DNA of 64,000 nt from Yinghuangia elevatio (GCF_040649515.1 NZ_JBEZFP010000024.1:20565-84564); one strand, 5' to 3'. Counted from the first letter of the stretch, positions 1 through 8,184 are shown. Numbers and translations: made by a program. The notes: generated by a model not told the origin, from the sequence alone.

Positions 1-663
1 GAAGGCGAACTCCAGGAAGACGGCACGCAGGCGGGCTTCTTCGACGGCGAGGTTGTGCACGCGCTCGGCCTCGCGGGCCTTGCCGAAGAAGGTCGCGGCG
101 TAGGTGTTGTTCTCGTGGCTCAGGAAGATGCGTGCGGCCTGCTCGTAGAACGTGGGCAGGAAATGCGGTACGGCGCGGCCCAGCGTGGTGCCGAGCTGGT
201 CGAAGCCCTCCTTGGCGGCGCCGGGCTTGTTGCGGGCCTGGCGGTCGAGCCGTTCGATGTCGCGGACGAGCGCGAGCGCGTGGTGGCCGTTGGCGGGGTC
301 GTTGACCAGGGCCCATGCGGGGAAGCCGAGCGTCTCGCGGCGCACCTGGCCGACCTCGGGAGCGTCGCCGTCGCGGGCGAGGCCGAGGAAGTCGAGGGCG
401 AGGTCCTCGGCCGGGCCGAGCGTGCCGGGCACCAGCCGCACGATGGCGCGGTCGCCGAGCGCGGGGTGGAGGTAGGTGCGGGCGGTGAGCGTGTCGACGT
501 CGTCGCCGGAGGCGGTGCCGGTGGAGAGCACGGCCCCGGCGTCCAGGAGGGCGGCGGCACGGGCGGCGTCCGCGGCGGTCGTACCGGTCGTGCCGGTCGG
601 GGCGGTCGCGGCGGTCGCGGCGGCGCCTTCGGGGGTGCCGGCCGTCTGGGCTGCGGTGGTCAC
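1..663 (-). CDS. DUF4132-associated large conserved protein, N-terminal part (gene runs off the window)
   Basis: The 221 N-terminal residues are present and the frame is open to the window edge, so the gene is truncated by the window. The start is a GTG at 663-661 that overlaps the TGA of the upstream DUF4132 gene by four bases, which implies translational coupling. After an Ala/Thr-rich leader of about 35 residues, the chain has an alpha-helical, cytosolic look with no signal peptide or membrane segment. A recognisable stretch is TYAATFFGKAREAER (residues about 187-201). I recall large actinomycete proteins with similar text lying next to DUF4132 genes; their biochemical function is unknown to me. 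The family placement rests on memory of sequence style and on the neighbour, not on a catalytic motif. Confidence 0.75.
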   Translation of the reverse strand, partial: MTTAAQTAGTPEGAAATAATAPTGTTGTTAADAARAAALLDAGAVLSTGTASGDDVDTLTARTYLHPALGDRAIVRLVPGTLGPAEDLALDFLGLARDGDAPEVGQVRRETLGFPAWALVNDPANGHHALALVRDIERLDRQARNKPGAAKEGFDQLGTTLGRAVPHFLPTFYEQAARIFLSHENNTYAATFFGKAREAERVHNLAVEEARLRAVFLEFAF

Positions 664-1511
664 GCGGCCTCCTCCTGCTTCTCGGTCGAGCGTCCTGCGT
701 ACAGTGCGGCGGCCATGCGCATGCCCTCGGACCACGCGACGGGGCCGACCTCGCCGGCGCGCAGCGTGCTCCCGGAGGCGTCGGTCCAGCTCAGCGGGCC
801 GGTCTCGGTGCTCTCGTAGGGGTCGAAGTCGCCGAGCCAGACGCGGGCCTCGACGGCGCGGGCGTCCTCCAGGACGGGGCACACCGCCTGTCCGCCGCGT
901 ACCTGGTAGCCGAGCGAGGTCGTACGTCCGAACAGGAAGCGGAGTTGGTCGAAGCGGCCTCCCGCGTAGTCGTCGACCGAGGTGCGCTCGGCGTCCAGGT
1001 CGTCGGGCTTGTGCCACACCTCGCGGTAGAGCTGGCCTATCTGCTGTTCGACGCCGAGTTCGGCGGCGAACTCGCGCAGGTCGTCGAGGTCGTCGAGGAG
1101 GACCGGGTGCGGGAAGCGCACTTCGTGGGCGGCGACGCGCACGGTGTCGCCGTCGAGGTCGACCATGCCGATGCCGCGCTCGGGGTCGGCGTCGCGCAGG
1201 AACCCGGTCCCGCCGCCGTCCGTCTCCACGACGAGGTCGCGCAGGACGCGCTGCCACGCGGGGTCGGGCCACACGCGGGCGACGAGGGGCGCGGGGACGG
1301 CGAGCGACCGGACCATCCAGCGCTCGACGTCGGCGACGCACTCGCGCTCGTGGCGTTCCAGCCATTCGACGAGTTGGCGCAGTCCGACGACCGCCGGGTC
1401 GTCGGAGAGCTTCGGCGGTACGGATTTCAGCCGCCTGCCCGCCGCGTTGCGGCACACGACGGTGCCGTCCTCGAGAGCGACTTCGTAGTCGCCGGCCTGG
1501 ACCCAACTCAT
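660..1511 (-). CDS. DUF4132 domain-containing protein
   Basis: This 283-residue soluble protein starts at ATG 1511 (MSWVQAGDYEVALEDG) and overlaps the next gene by four bases (GTGA). The middle (LLDDLDDLREFAAELGVEQQ, about residues 142-161) and the C-terminal stretch LGYQVRGGQAVCP match my memory of the DUF4132 family, often annotated as MolR-like. No enzymatic function is established for the domain that I know of. A homologous region normally forms the C-terminus of longer proteins; here it is a separate gene coupled to a longer partner, so the two products probably act together. An upstream promoter probably lies in the 1512-1906 gap, which also contains the helically phased TGATC array. 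Confidence 0.85.
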   Translation of the reverse strand: MSWVQAGDYEVALEDGTVVCRNAAGRRLKSVPPKLSDDPAVVGLRQLVEWLERHERECVADVERWMVRSLAVPAPLVARVWPDPAWQRVLRDLVVETDGGGTGFLRDADPERGIGMVDLDGDTVRVAAHEVRFPHPVLLDDLDDLREFAAELGVEQQIGQLYREVWHKPDDLDAERTSVDDYAGGRFDQLRFLFGRTTSLGYQVRGGQAVCPVLEDARAVEARVWLGDFDPYESTETGPLSWTDASGSTLRAGEVGPVAWSEGMRMAAALYAGRSTEKQEEAA

Positions 1512-1598
1512 GAATGAACCACCCGCCGAGTGTGTTGTTCGCGATGTGACCCGTGTTGGCGACCGCCGGTGGTCTCGACCGAGCCGACCGGTCCCGAG

Positions 1599-1642
1599 TG
1601 ATCGCGTGTGATCCGGTGTGATCCGGCGTGATCCCGTTGATC
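1599..1642. repeat. Phased TGATC direct repeats in the 395-bp gap 1512-1906
   Basis: TGATC occurs at 1599, 1609, 1619, 1629 and 1638. The first four copies are exactly 10 bp apart and the last is 9 bp further on; the fuller unit is close to GTGTGATCCG. One copy per helical turn would put all sites on one face of the DNA, as in arrays bound cooperatively by a regulator. It lies 88-131 bp upstream of the DUF4132 start codon, between that gene and a small rightward gene. The rest of the 1512-1906 gap is GC-rich and I see no gene in it. Confidence 0.6.
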
Positions 1643-1906
1643 GCCATGCCTGTCCGGGGTCCTGATCGCGGCCGTTCGCGGCCGGAACCGCCGGGGGCAA
1701 GGGGATGGTGGCACCGGTGCGGCGGCGACCGCGATCAGGATGGCGGGAACGTTAGCGGTATCCGGCGACAACGACCGGCGAACCCCCGGGGAACGAGCCG
1801 CGTCCCTCGGTGTGGGGCGTAGACGCGGCGGACCCGCCGCGCCACGCTTGCTTCGTGGTGCCGACGCCAGTCGGCACCGCCCGAGGGTTCGGGGGTGAGG
1901 ATCGCG

Positions 1907-2170
1907 ATGCGGGTCCTGGGCGCGTTGATCGGTGCGGCGGTCGTGGTCGGGCTGCTCGTGCTCGCCGCCTGGCGGCTGCGCGGCAAACTCCGGCGCGACG
2001 AGGACCTGTTCGACGGTTCGCCGCGGGTCGTCGTCCCCGAGCACGGTGGCGAGGTACGCGTCGACATGCTGGTCCGACTGGCCGTCAGCAAGGGCTATTC
2101 GCTGGCCGCGAAGCAGGCGTCGGACGACCCGCCGGGCACCGAACTGGTGTTCGTACTCGACGAGTCCTGA
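1907..2170 (+). CDS. Small hypothetical protein with one N-terminal membrane segment
   Basis: This 87-residue product starts MRVLGALIGAAVVVGLLVLA and has one hydrophobic helix at about residues 3-21 followed by a basic patch (WRLRGKLRRDED). That suggests a single-pass protein with the hydrophilic part on the cytoplasmic side. The ATG at 1907 is preceded at good spacing by GGTGAGG; a GTG four codons upstream (1895) is an alternative start. I do not recognise a domain in the remaining 55 residues, which contain VDMLVRLAVSKGYSLAAK. It is read away from the DUF4132 gene. It could be a lineage-specific orphan. Confidence 0.6.
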   Translation: MRVLGALIGAAVVVGLLVLAAWRLRGKLRRDEDLFDGSPRVVVPEHGGEVRVDMLVRLAVSKGYSLAAKQASDDPPGTELVFVLDES

Positions 2171-2366
2171 GGCGGCGCGAAGGCGTCCGAGCCGTCGGCG
2201 ACCTCGTTTTCGGAGCGTCGGCGGGTCGGCGCAAGCCGTTGGGACACGTGCCCCTTTCGGCCTACCGGACAACCCATTTGCCTCATTAATCCCACAAGAA
2301 ATTGCGTGCGGCTGTGCGTCGGGTGACGTTTTGCTCATGTATGTCGGCCCGATGGAGGAAACCCTC

Positions 2367-3212
2367 GTGCGTAGCAAGAAGCTTGTGGCGGTCTTGATGG
2401 GGACCGCTCTTTTGGGAGCCACCAGCCTGGGCGGCGTAGCCGCCGCGAACGCGGCGGACGGGGCCGACGCGGCGAAGCCCGCGGTGCCGCCGGCCGCGAC
2501 CGGAACCGGGGCCGAGGCAGGGGCCGATGCCGGAAAGAACTCCGGAACCAAGGCGGGGCCCGATACGGCCGGGGCGGACGCACGGACGGCCCGGGCGCTG
2601 GGCGAAATGCGGAACCTGATCCGGAACGGCGTGCCCGGTGCCGACCCGCGGCTGGACGCCCGCCTCAAGCAGGCCATGGTCACCGCGGAAAAGGCGGTGG
2701 CCTCCGTCCGGGCCCACTCCACCGCGCAGAAGTACACACAGTCCTGGACGCTCGCGGTGCGGCCCGCGTTCCCGTGGAACACGAAGAGCGATGCCGCGCC
2801 CGAGGCCCGGGCGGACGTACCGCCGCTGCCCGACCTCGGCCTGGACGCCCTCCTGGAGGCCGTCAAGAGCCTCGATCTCGGCAAGGTGCTGGAGTCGCTG
2901 ACCACGCTGCTGGACGGCGCGCTGTCGTCGCTGACGAGTAGCGTCTCCGGCATCACGGGCTCGCTGTCGGGCATCACCGCGGGTGCGGGCACGCTGCCGG
3001 ACATGCCCGAGGTGCAGGTGCCGGACGTGCGGATCCCGGACATCCAGCTCCCGCCGATGCCGGAGTTCACGATGCCGGAGTTCACGTTCCCGGACATCAC
3101 GATGCCGACGTTCCAGACGCCGACCTTCCAGATGCCGAGCATGCCGAAGAAGTCGGCGATCAAGCGGCAGCACGCGTTCCGCGGACTGCCGGGGTTCACC
3201 GGCGCCCGGTGA
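2367..3212 (+). CDS. Secreted protein with a Pro/Met/Phe-rich repeat tail, function unknown
   Basis: This 281-residue protein has a Sec signal peptide (RSKKLVAVLMGTALLGATSL, then a likely AxA cleavage near residue 30). An Ala/Gly/Pro-rich linker follows to about residue 75, then a helical middle with KAVASVRAHSTAQKYTQSW. A segment built like DALLEAVKSLDLGKVLESL leads into Ser/Gly/Ile-rich sequence. The last 60 or so residues hold repeated P-x-(M/I/V/F) units, such as PDMPEVQVPDVRIPDIQLP and PEFTMPEFTFP, ending in a basic tail (KKSAIKRQHAFRG). The start is GTG 2367 because GGAGGA lies 7 bp upstream; an in-frame ATG at 2352 has no such site. No cell-wall sorting signal or enzyme motif is seen. 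Codon use matches the neighbours, and the preceding AT-richer stretch (about 2275-2340) is a plausible promoter. Confidence 0.8.
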   Translation: MRSKKLVAVLMGTALLGATSLGGVAAANAADGADAAKPAVPPAATGTGAEAGADAGKNSGTKAGPDTAGADARTARALGEMRNLIRNGVPGADPRLDARLKQAMVTAEKAVASVRAHSTAQKYTQSWTLAVRPAFPWNTKSDAAPEARADVPPLPDLGLDALLEAVKSLDLGKVLESLTTLLDGALSSLTSSVSGITGSLSGITAGAGTLPDMPEVQVPDVRIPDIQLPPMPEFTMPEFTFPDITMPTFQTPTFQMPSMPKKSAIKRQHAFRGLPGFTGAR

Positions 3213-3224
3213 CCCCCGGCCGGG

Positions 3225-3590
3225 TCACTCGGCCGGAACCGCGCAGCCGGTACGCACCTTGGACGTCGCCGAGGCACACCGCCGGCCGTCGACCGCGACG
3301 CAGATGCCGTAGACACGCGCCGCCGCGGTCCAGCCGTTCACCCGGCCGCGGTTGTTGCTGATCTGCACGCGCCCGCGCGCTCGGTCGAGCGCCGAGACCA
3401 GGTGCAGGTACGTGGTGCCGGCGACCCGCGCCAGCACGATGTCGCCGATCTCCAGCTTCGCCGGATCGACCGGTGCGACGGAGACGAGCTGGCGACTGTG
3501 GATGAGCGGTGCCATCGACGTGCCGCTCGGACGGAACTCGACGGTTGCCCCACCCGCGACGCGCGTGGCCATGGAATCCAGCAAGCCCAT
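3225..3590 (-). CDS. S24/S26-family peptidase-like protein with a Ser-His arrangement
   Basis: This 121-residue protein matches the compact beta fold of LexA/signal peptidase proteins. RPSGTSMAPLI carries the nucleophile Ser25 in the usual S-x-M context, and GDIVLARVAGTTYLHLVSAL follows. Where LexA and bacterial type I signal peptidases have the general-base Lys, this protein has His63 (YLHLV). SipW/ER-type signal peptidases use a Ser-His dyad, so it may be catalytic. There is no transmembrane anchor and no DNA-binding domain, so it is not a standard signal peptidase or LexA. The start was placed at ATG 3590, which gives a compact N-terminus; ATG 3572 is possible. It is convergent with the secreted-protein gene, 12 bp away. 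Confidence 0.7.
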   Translation of the reverse strand: MGLLDSMATRVAGGATVEFRPSGTSMAPLIHSRQLVSVAPVDPAKLEIGDIVLARVAGTTYLHLVSALDRARGRVQISNNRGRVNGWTAAARVYGICVAVDGRRCASATSKVRTGCAVPAE

Positions 3591-3733
3591 GCTCCGCAGA
3601 CTGCCGCATGGAATTCGGCGGCTGCCACTGGTTTTTCGGAAACCCCGCCCGGGCGCCACGGGCGGCCCTTCCGGGCACGGGCCGGACGCCGGGCACGACC
3701 TGGGCCCGGCTCCGCCGCCCACCCCGGGTGTTG

Positions 3734-4855
3734 TCACCCCGGCGTTGTCACCCGTACGTCGTAGTCCCCAGCATCCGCCGCCGCGAACGCCAGCAGGTCG
3801 CGGCCCTCCCGCTCCACCTCGCCGCGGTCCTCGGCGGACAGCGGGACGAACGGATCCACGCGCAGCACCGCCCTGCCACCCTCGCGCACGATCTTCCAGA
3901 CGCCCTGGAAGAACCCGTCCACGAGCACCGTGCCCGCCGACCCGCCGTGTCCGGGCGGCAGCGGCACCGTGCGGCGCCCGACGATCACCCGGGAGCGGTC
4001 GGCGTGCGACAGCAGGAGGTTGTCGTACTCGGGCAGGAAGCGGACCGGCGCGGGGGTGTCGGGGCCGGGGCGCGGGGCGTCCGGCAGGTCGTACAGCTCC
4101 TTGCCCTCCGGATCGCGGAAGACGGCCAGGCGCGGGCGCAGGCGGTCGAAGACCTCACGCAGGCGCGTCAGGCCGGACCACGTCTGGGCGTCCTTGACCG
4201 ACGCGGGGCCGAACGCGCCGAGGAACCGCAGCACGAGGTCGTCGACCGAGGTGCCGCCGGCGTCGCACTCGCGACCGAGCCACGTCTCGACCGGTGTCCA
4301 GGTGGGCGGACCGACCTCGTCCCACAGCCCGCGCGGCGGGATCTGCACGCAGCGCACGAGGTCCGTCGCGAGGTAGCCCAGCGCCTGCGGGTCCCGGCCG
4401 GGCCACCGCTCGCCCAGGCGTTCGGCGATCTCCTTGCGGGTCATCGGCTCGGCCGCCAGCAGCTCCCTCGCACGGGCCGCGATCTCCGCGAGGTCGTCGC
4501 CGTCCAGCGCCTTCGCGAACGTCGAGTAGGAGAAAGCGCGTTCCAGCATCGGGCGGAACAGCGGGGTGAGGGCCGCCGCGTCGCGGGCGGTGAGCAGATG
4601 CACGGTGCCGCGCATCAGCACCGTGCGGACGGCGGCCCGTTCCGCGACGAGGCCGGCCAGCTCGGCCGGGTCGAAGGCGGCCAGGCGCGACCACAGGCCG
4701 ACGTACGCCGCCCGCGGCGCCTGCGCCTGCATGCCGACCAGGTGTTCGACCGTGTCCGCCGAGGTCCGCGCCTCGCGGCGCAGCAGCAGCTGCCGGTCGA
4801 GGGTGGCCCGGTTGAGGTCGCGTATCCCGAGTTGCGCGGCCGGGGCCACGGTCAC
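3734..4855 (-). CDS. Winged-helix DNA-binding domain protein (HTH_42 / YcaQ-like family)
   Basis: This 373-residue protein belongs to the winged-helix family annotated HTH_42 (formerly DUF1006). Diagnostic text includes LVGMQAQAPRAAYVGLWSRL near residue 40, then VRTVLMRGTVHLLTARDA and, near the C-terminus, FLPEYDNLLLSHADRSRV and VLVDGFFQGVWKI. Related members include DNA glycosylases of the AlkX/YcaQ type, but I cannot assign a substrate here. The start is GTG 4855, giving a GTGA overlap with the stop of the upstream peptidase gene, so the pair is translationally coupled. A much longer in-frame extension upstream is only antisense of the peptidase gene. Confidence 0.88.
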   Translation of the reverse strand: MTVAPAAQLGIRDLNRATLDRQLLLRREARTSADTVEHLVGMQAQAPRAAYVGLWSRLAAFDPAELAGLVAERAAVRTVLMRGTVHLLTARDAAALTPLFRPMLERAFSYSTFAKALDGDDLAEIAARARELLAAEPMTRKEIAERLGERWPGRDPQALGYLATDLVRCVQIPPRGLWDEVGPPTWTPVETWLGRECDAGGTSVDDLVLRFLGAFGPASVKDAQTWSGLTRLREVFDRLRPRLAVFRDPEGKELYDLPDAPRPGPDTPAPVRFLPEYDNLLLSHADRSRVIVGRRTVPLPPGHGGSAGTVLVDGFFQGVWKIVREGGRAVLRVDPFVPLSAEDRGEVEREGRDLLAFAAADAGDYDVRVTTPG

Positions 4856-5820
4856 TCCCCCGCCCCGGCGGCGAAGCGGTCGGTCGCGGTGACGAGCGCG
4901 TCGAGGATGCCGGGTTCGTCGTACGCGTGCCCGGCGTCGTCGACGATGACGAACTCCGCCTCGGGCCAGGCCCGGTGCAGGTCCCACGCGGTGCGGGCGG
5001 GCGTGCACACGTCGTAGCGCCCCTGCACGATCACCCCGGGAATGCCGCGCAGCTTGCCGGCGTCGGCGATGAGCCGGCCCTCGTCCATGAAGCCCTTGTG
5101 CACGAAGTAGTGGTTCTCGATGCGCGCGAACGCGAGCGCGTACTCCCGCCCGCCGTGCACCGCGATCACGTCGGGCCGCGGGCGCAGCGAGATGGTCGAG
5201 CCCTCCCACACGCTCCACGCGACGGCCGCCTCGGCGCGCACCTCGGGGTCCTCGTGGTTGAGACGGCGGTGGTACGCCGCCATGAGGTCGCCGCGCTCGG
5301 CCTCCGGAATCGGCGCGAGGAACGCCTCCCACAGGTCCGGGAACAGCTGCGAGGCGCCCTCCTGGTAGAACCAGTGCAGTTCGCTCGCGCGCAGCGTGAA
5401 GATGCCGCGCACGACCAGTTCGGTGACGCGGTCGGGGTGCGTCTCCGCGTACGCCAGCGCAAGCGTGCTCCCCCACGAGCCGCCGAAGACCATCCACCGC
5501 TCCACGCCTACGAGTTCGCGCAGGCGCTCGATGTCGGCGACGAGGTTCCAGGTGGTGTTCGGGGCGAGGTCGGTGTCCTGGCCGCTGACGTGCGGCGTGC
5601 TGCGGCCGCAGCCGCGCTGGTCGAAGAGCAGGACGCGGTACTTGGCGGGGTCGAACAGCCGCCGGTGGTTCGCCGCGCACCCGCCGCCGGGCCCGCCGTG
5701 CAGGAAGACCGCGGGCTTGCCGTCGGGGTTGCCGCACAACTCCCAGTAGATGCTCTGGCCGTCGCCGACGTCGAGCATGCCTTGCTCGTAGGGCTCGATC
5801 TCCGGATAGAACGACCTCAC
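4852..5820 (-). CDS. pip: Proline iminopeptidase (alpha/beta hydrolase, family S33)
   Basis: This 322-residue enzyme removes N-terminal proline from peptides in the cytosol. The family hallmarks are in place: oxyanion-hole motif HGGPGGG (41-47), DQRGCGRS (67-74), nucleophile elbow GGSWGS with Ser115, acid Asp270 in QGRYD, and His298 in DDAGHAY. The length is typical of bacterial prolyl iminopeptidases (about 310-325). The ATG at 5820 gives the usual N-terminus of the family (MRSFYPEIEPYEQGMLDVGD). The gene overlaps the downstream winged-helix gene by four bases. The 93-bp gap upstream to the N-acetyltransferase gene is too short to settle whether they share a transcript. Confidence 0.93.
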   Translation of the reverse strand: MRSFYPEIEPYEQGMLDVGDGQSIYWELCGNPDGKPAVFLHGGPGGGCAANHRRLFDPAKYRVLLFDQRGCGRSTPHVSGQDTDLAPNTTWNLVADIERLRELVGVERWMVFGGSWGSTLALAYAETHPDRVTELVVRGIFTLRASELHWFYQEGASQLFPDLWEAFLAPIPEAERGDLMAAYHRRLNHEDPEVRAEAAVAWSVWEGSTISLRPRPDVIAVHGGREYALAFARIENHYFVHKGFMDEGRLIADAGKLRGIPGVIVQGRYDVCTPARTAWDLHRAWPEAEFVIVDDAGHAYDEPGILDALVTATDRFAAGAGE

Positions 5821-5913
5821 AGGACCACCTTCCCGACATCCGACCGGCCCCGTCGACCCTACCCAGCGCGTGGGCCGCCGCCCGCCCGACGCGCGTCGTG
5901 GCGGGCGGTTCGG

Positions 5914-6768
5914 CTACCGGTCGACGTCCCGGGCGGACTTTCGTGCCTCGTGTCGGGCGTGGACCGCGGCCCACAGCTCGTGGCGCTGTTCGTCGCCGAT
6001 GTCGAAGAGGGTGAGGCCGAACACGTCGGCCACGGCGGTGTACCAGTCGTGCTCGGTCTCCAGTTCGACGACTACCTCGCCGGAGGCGTCGACGCGCTTG
6101 AGGACGCAGCCGATGAGGGAGTCCACGCCCTTGGCGTCGCGGCGCAGGAGGGCGCACGTGCGGACGAAGGACGACTCGGGCGACGTCGACAGCCATTCGT
6201 GCTTCTCGGCGAAGACGTCGAGGGCCACCGGTTCGCGGGCGAAGTCCATGCGCGGGAAGGAGCCGCGCGGGTCGTGGGTGAAGCGCCAGCCGCCCGGGAC
6301 GACGTCCGAGGGGGTGAGGGCGTACGAGAACGGCCCCTGGTCGTAGACGCCCGCCCGCAGCGGCAGCGGCTCGTGGAAGCCGTCGCCGAGGCCCACGTCG
6401 ACGAGCCAGTCGCGGTTCTCCGAACGTACGGTCAGCGCGCAGTGGTTGCCGAGCACGCCGGGCGGGTCCTCGAAACGCACCTGCACGCCGGCCAGGTGCC
6501 GGGCGACCGCGAAGCCGAGGCGTTCCAGCAGCGCCGCGAAAGCGCCGTTGAGGTGGTAGCAGTAGCCGCCCCGGCCGCCCGCGATGCGGGCCGCCGACTC
6601 GGCGGGGTCGAGTCCCGTGGTCTGGCCAAGCTGCGCGTGCAGGCCCTCGTAGGCCACCCGCTCGACGTGTGCGCGGTGCAGCGCGAACAGCAGCTCGGTC
6701 GACGGCGGCCCGGATATGTCCTCCAGTCCGAGCCGGGTCAGGTAGCCGCGCACGTCCATGGTCGTCAT
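5914..6768 (-). CDS. nat: Arylamine N-acetyltransferase
   Basis: This 284-residue cytosolic enzyme transfers acetyl groups from acetyl-CoA to arylamines or hydrazines. The catalytic triad is visible: Cys70 in RGGYCYHLNG, His109 in GNHCALTV and Asp124 in LVDVGLGDG. Spacing and order match the NAT family, whose usual length is about 270-290. The start at ATG 6768 gives MTTMDVRGYLTRLGL; the second Met (6759) is possible because neither start has a strong ribosome site. It is on the same strand as the AraC regulator gene upstream (84 bp away) and the peptidase downstream. The natural substrate is not evident; some NATs act in secondary metabolism, but no such cluster is visible here. Confidence 0.93.
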   Translation of the reverse strand: MTTMDVRGYLTRLGLEDISGPPSTELLFALHRAHVERVAYEGLHAQLGQTTGLDPAESAARIAGGRGGYCYHLNGAFAALLERLGFAVARHLAGVQVRFEDPPGVLGNHCALTVRSENRDWLVDVGLGDGFHEPLPLRAGVYDQGPFSYALTPSDVVPGGWRFTHDPRGSFPRMDFAREPVALDVFAEKHEWLSTSPESSFVRTCALLRRDAKGVDSLIGCVLKRVDASGEVVVELETEHDWYTAVADVFGLTLFDIGDEQRHELWAAVHARHEARKSARDVDR

Positions 6769-6851
6769 GATCCGGACTTTATGCGAAGCGGGTGACGGGA
6801 GCCGACGATTTCGGGAGCGATGCGACGTCCCAAGGCGTGGCGCGCGGGCGG

Positions 6852-7793
6852 TCAGGCGCGGACGACCTGGGCCCGGAACTCCTTGGGGCTCATGCCGCGC
6901 ACCCGCTTGAACGCGGTGCTGAGGGCGAACGGGCTGCCGTACCCGACCTGTTGGGCGACCGAGCCGATCGTGGCCTCGGGCTCGCGCAGCAGGTCGGCGG
7001 CGAGCGAGAGCCGCCAGGTGGTGAGATACGTCATCGGCGGCTCGCCCAGCAAGTCCGCGAACCGTCGGGCGAGGGCGGCGCGCGAGACCCCGACCGCGCG
7101 GGCCAGGTTGGCGACCGTCCACTGGTGTGCCGGGTCGCCGTGCAGCATGCGCAGGGCACGGCCCACCACCGGGTCGCTGTTGGCGCGGTACCAGGCCGGC
7201 GCCTCCGCCTCGGGCCGCGCGAACCAGGCCCGCAGCACGGCGATGAGCAGCAGGTCGAGCAGCCGGTCCAGGACCGCTTCCTGGCCCGGCTCGTCCTTGA
7301 CGATCTCGTCGGCGAGCAGCGGGACGATCGGGCTGTTCCACTCGGTGGCGCGGACCACCACGAGCATCGGGAGCGCGGCGAGCAGGCGCCCGCTGATCTC
7401 GCCCTCCATGTTGTACGTGCCGGTCAGCAGAATCGTGCCGCCGTACGGGTCGTTGCCGAACGTCCGCACGCCCAGGTGCATGAGCTCGGCGACGTCGACG
7501 CCCTCCGGCGTCGTGCAGCGCTGCCCGGGGTGGATGACGATCTGCGGCGGGGTGTCCGGGCGGTCGGCGACCAGGTACGAGTCCGGTCCGCGCACGATGG
7601 CGACGTCCCCCGGCTCCAGTTCGACCGGCCGACCGCCGTCCGGCACGATGTACGCGCCGCCGCGCACCATCGACACCAGGGTCAGCGGCGCCTCGTCCTG
7701 GATCCGCATCGACCACGGCGGGGCCAGGAGCGAGCGGAGCAGGAAGGCGCCCTGCGCGCGAGGGCCGTCGAGCAGTCCGGCGAGTGCATCCAT
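6852..7793 (-). CDS. AraC-family transcriptional regulator with a cupin-type sensor domain
   Basis: This 313-residue regulator has an N-terminal cupin-like ligand domain (about 1-180; GGAYIVPDGGRPVELEPGDV) of the kind seen in the Cupin_6/AraC-binding group. The C-terminal domain has two helix-turn-helix units (about 205-305): WTVANLARAVGVSRAALARR and IGSVAQQVGYGSPFALSTAF, ending RGMSPKEFR. I chose ATG 7793 (MDALAGLLDG), which fits the family N-terminus, over a longer start 27 codons upstream. It sits directly before the N-acetyltransferase gene and may control it. Direct TCAGTG repeats and a palindrome lie upstream at 7874-7908. Confidence 0.9.
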   Translation of the reverse strand: MDALAGLLDGPRAQGAFLLRSLLAPPWSMRIQDEAPLTLVSMVRGGAYIVPDGGRPVELEPGDVAIVRGPDSYLVADRPDTPPQIVIHPGQRCTTPEGVDVAELMHLGVRTFGNDPYGGTILLTGTYNMEGEISGRLLAALPMLVVVRATEWNSPIVPLLADEIVKDEPGQEAVLDRLLDLLLIAVLRAWFARPEAEAPAWYRANSDPVVGRALRMLHGDPAHQWTVANLARAVGVSRAALARRFADLLGEPPMTYLTTWRLSLAADLLREPEATIGSVAQQVGYGSPFALSTAFKRVRGMSPKEFRAQVVRA

Positions 7794-7873
7794 GCCGCGG
7801 ATTCTAGACGCGCGAATATGAATAAGTTCAGAGAATTCACAGGCGGTCTCAGCCCGCGCACGGTCCCGATGCA

Positions 7874-7908
7874 ACGTCTCAGTGGAGACGTCAGTGCAGA
7901 CCTCAGTG
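7874..7908. promoter_or_regulatory. Candidate operator: palindrome plus three 12-bp-spaced TCAGTG repeats
   Basis: A perfect inverted repeat, ACGTCTC-AGTG-GAGACGT, covers 7874-7891. TCAGTG occurs at 7879, 7891 and 7903, exactly 12 bp apart. This is the upstream region of the AraC-type gene whose start is at 7793, so autoregulation is plausible. An AT-richer block (about 7803-7840, GAATATGAATAAGTTCAG) between the repeats and the gene could hold the promoter. Confidence 0.5.
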
Positions 7909-7946
7909 CAGGGTCTCGACGCGGATCTCGGCGCAGGCTCTCGGGC

Positions 7947-8117
7947 TCACTCCTCGTCGGGCACCGCGACGGTGATGCTGCACCAGCCGTACTCCGGGTT
8001 GTCGCTGTTGCGGACCACGTCGCGGGCCTCGACCAGGACCTCCATCGCACGGAGCCGCGCGACGATGTGCGCCATTGCGGAGGCCGGACCCACCAGGTCG
8101 ACGTCAATATGCTGCAT
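7947..8117 (-). CDS. Small hypothetical protein
   Basis: This 56-residue product starts MQHIDVDLVGPASAMAHIVA and ends VPDEE. The ATG at 8117 is preceded by GGAGG at about 6 bp, one of the better ribosome sites in this area, which supports translation of so small a frame. The pattern (beta-helix-beta with SITVAVPDEE at the end) could be a small ferredoxin-like fold, but I recognise no family. It lies between an AraC gene and the acylphosphatase gene, all on the minus strand; the 67-bp spacing to acylphosphatase leaves an operon open. Confidence 0.6.
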   Translation of the reverse strand: MQHIDVDLVGPASAMAHIVARLRAMEVLVEARDVVRNSDNPEYGWCSITVAVPDEE

Positions 8118-8184
8118 GCCGCCTCCAACGATCCGGTAGCGACAACGCAACGGCTTCCGGCCGAAGGAACACCCGGGCCCCTGA

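Noticed and set aside
1508..3316. A 602-residue minus-strand frame across the intergenic region and secreted protein gene
   Set aside because: It lies antisense to a protein with a clear signal peptide and ribosome site; its composition is that of a high-GC shadow frame.
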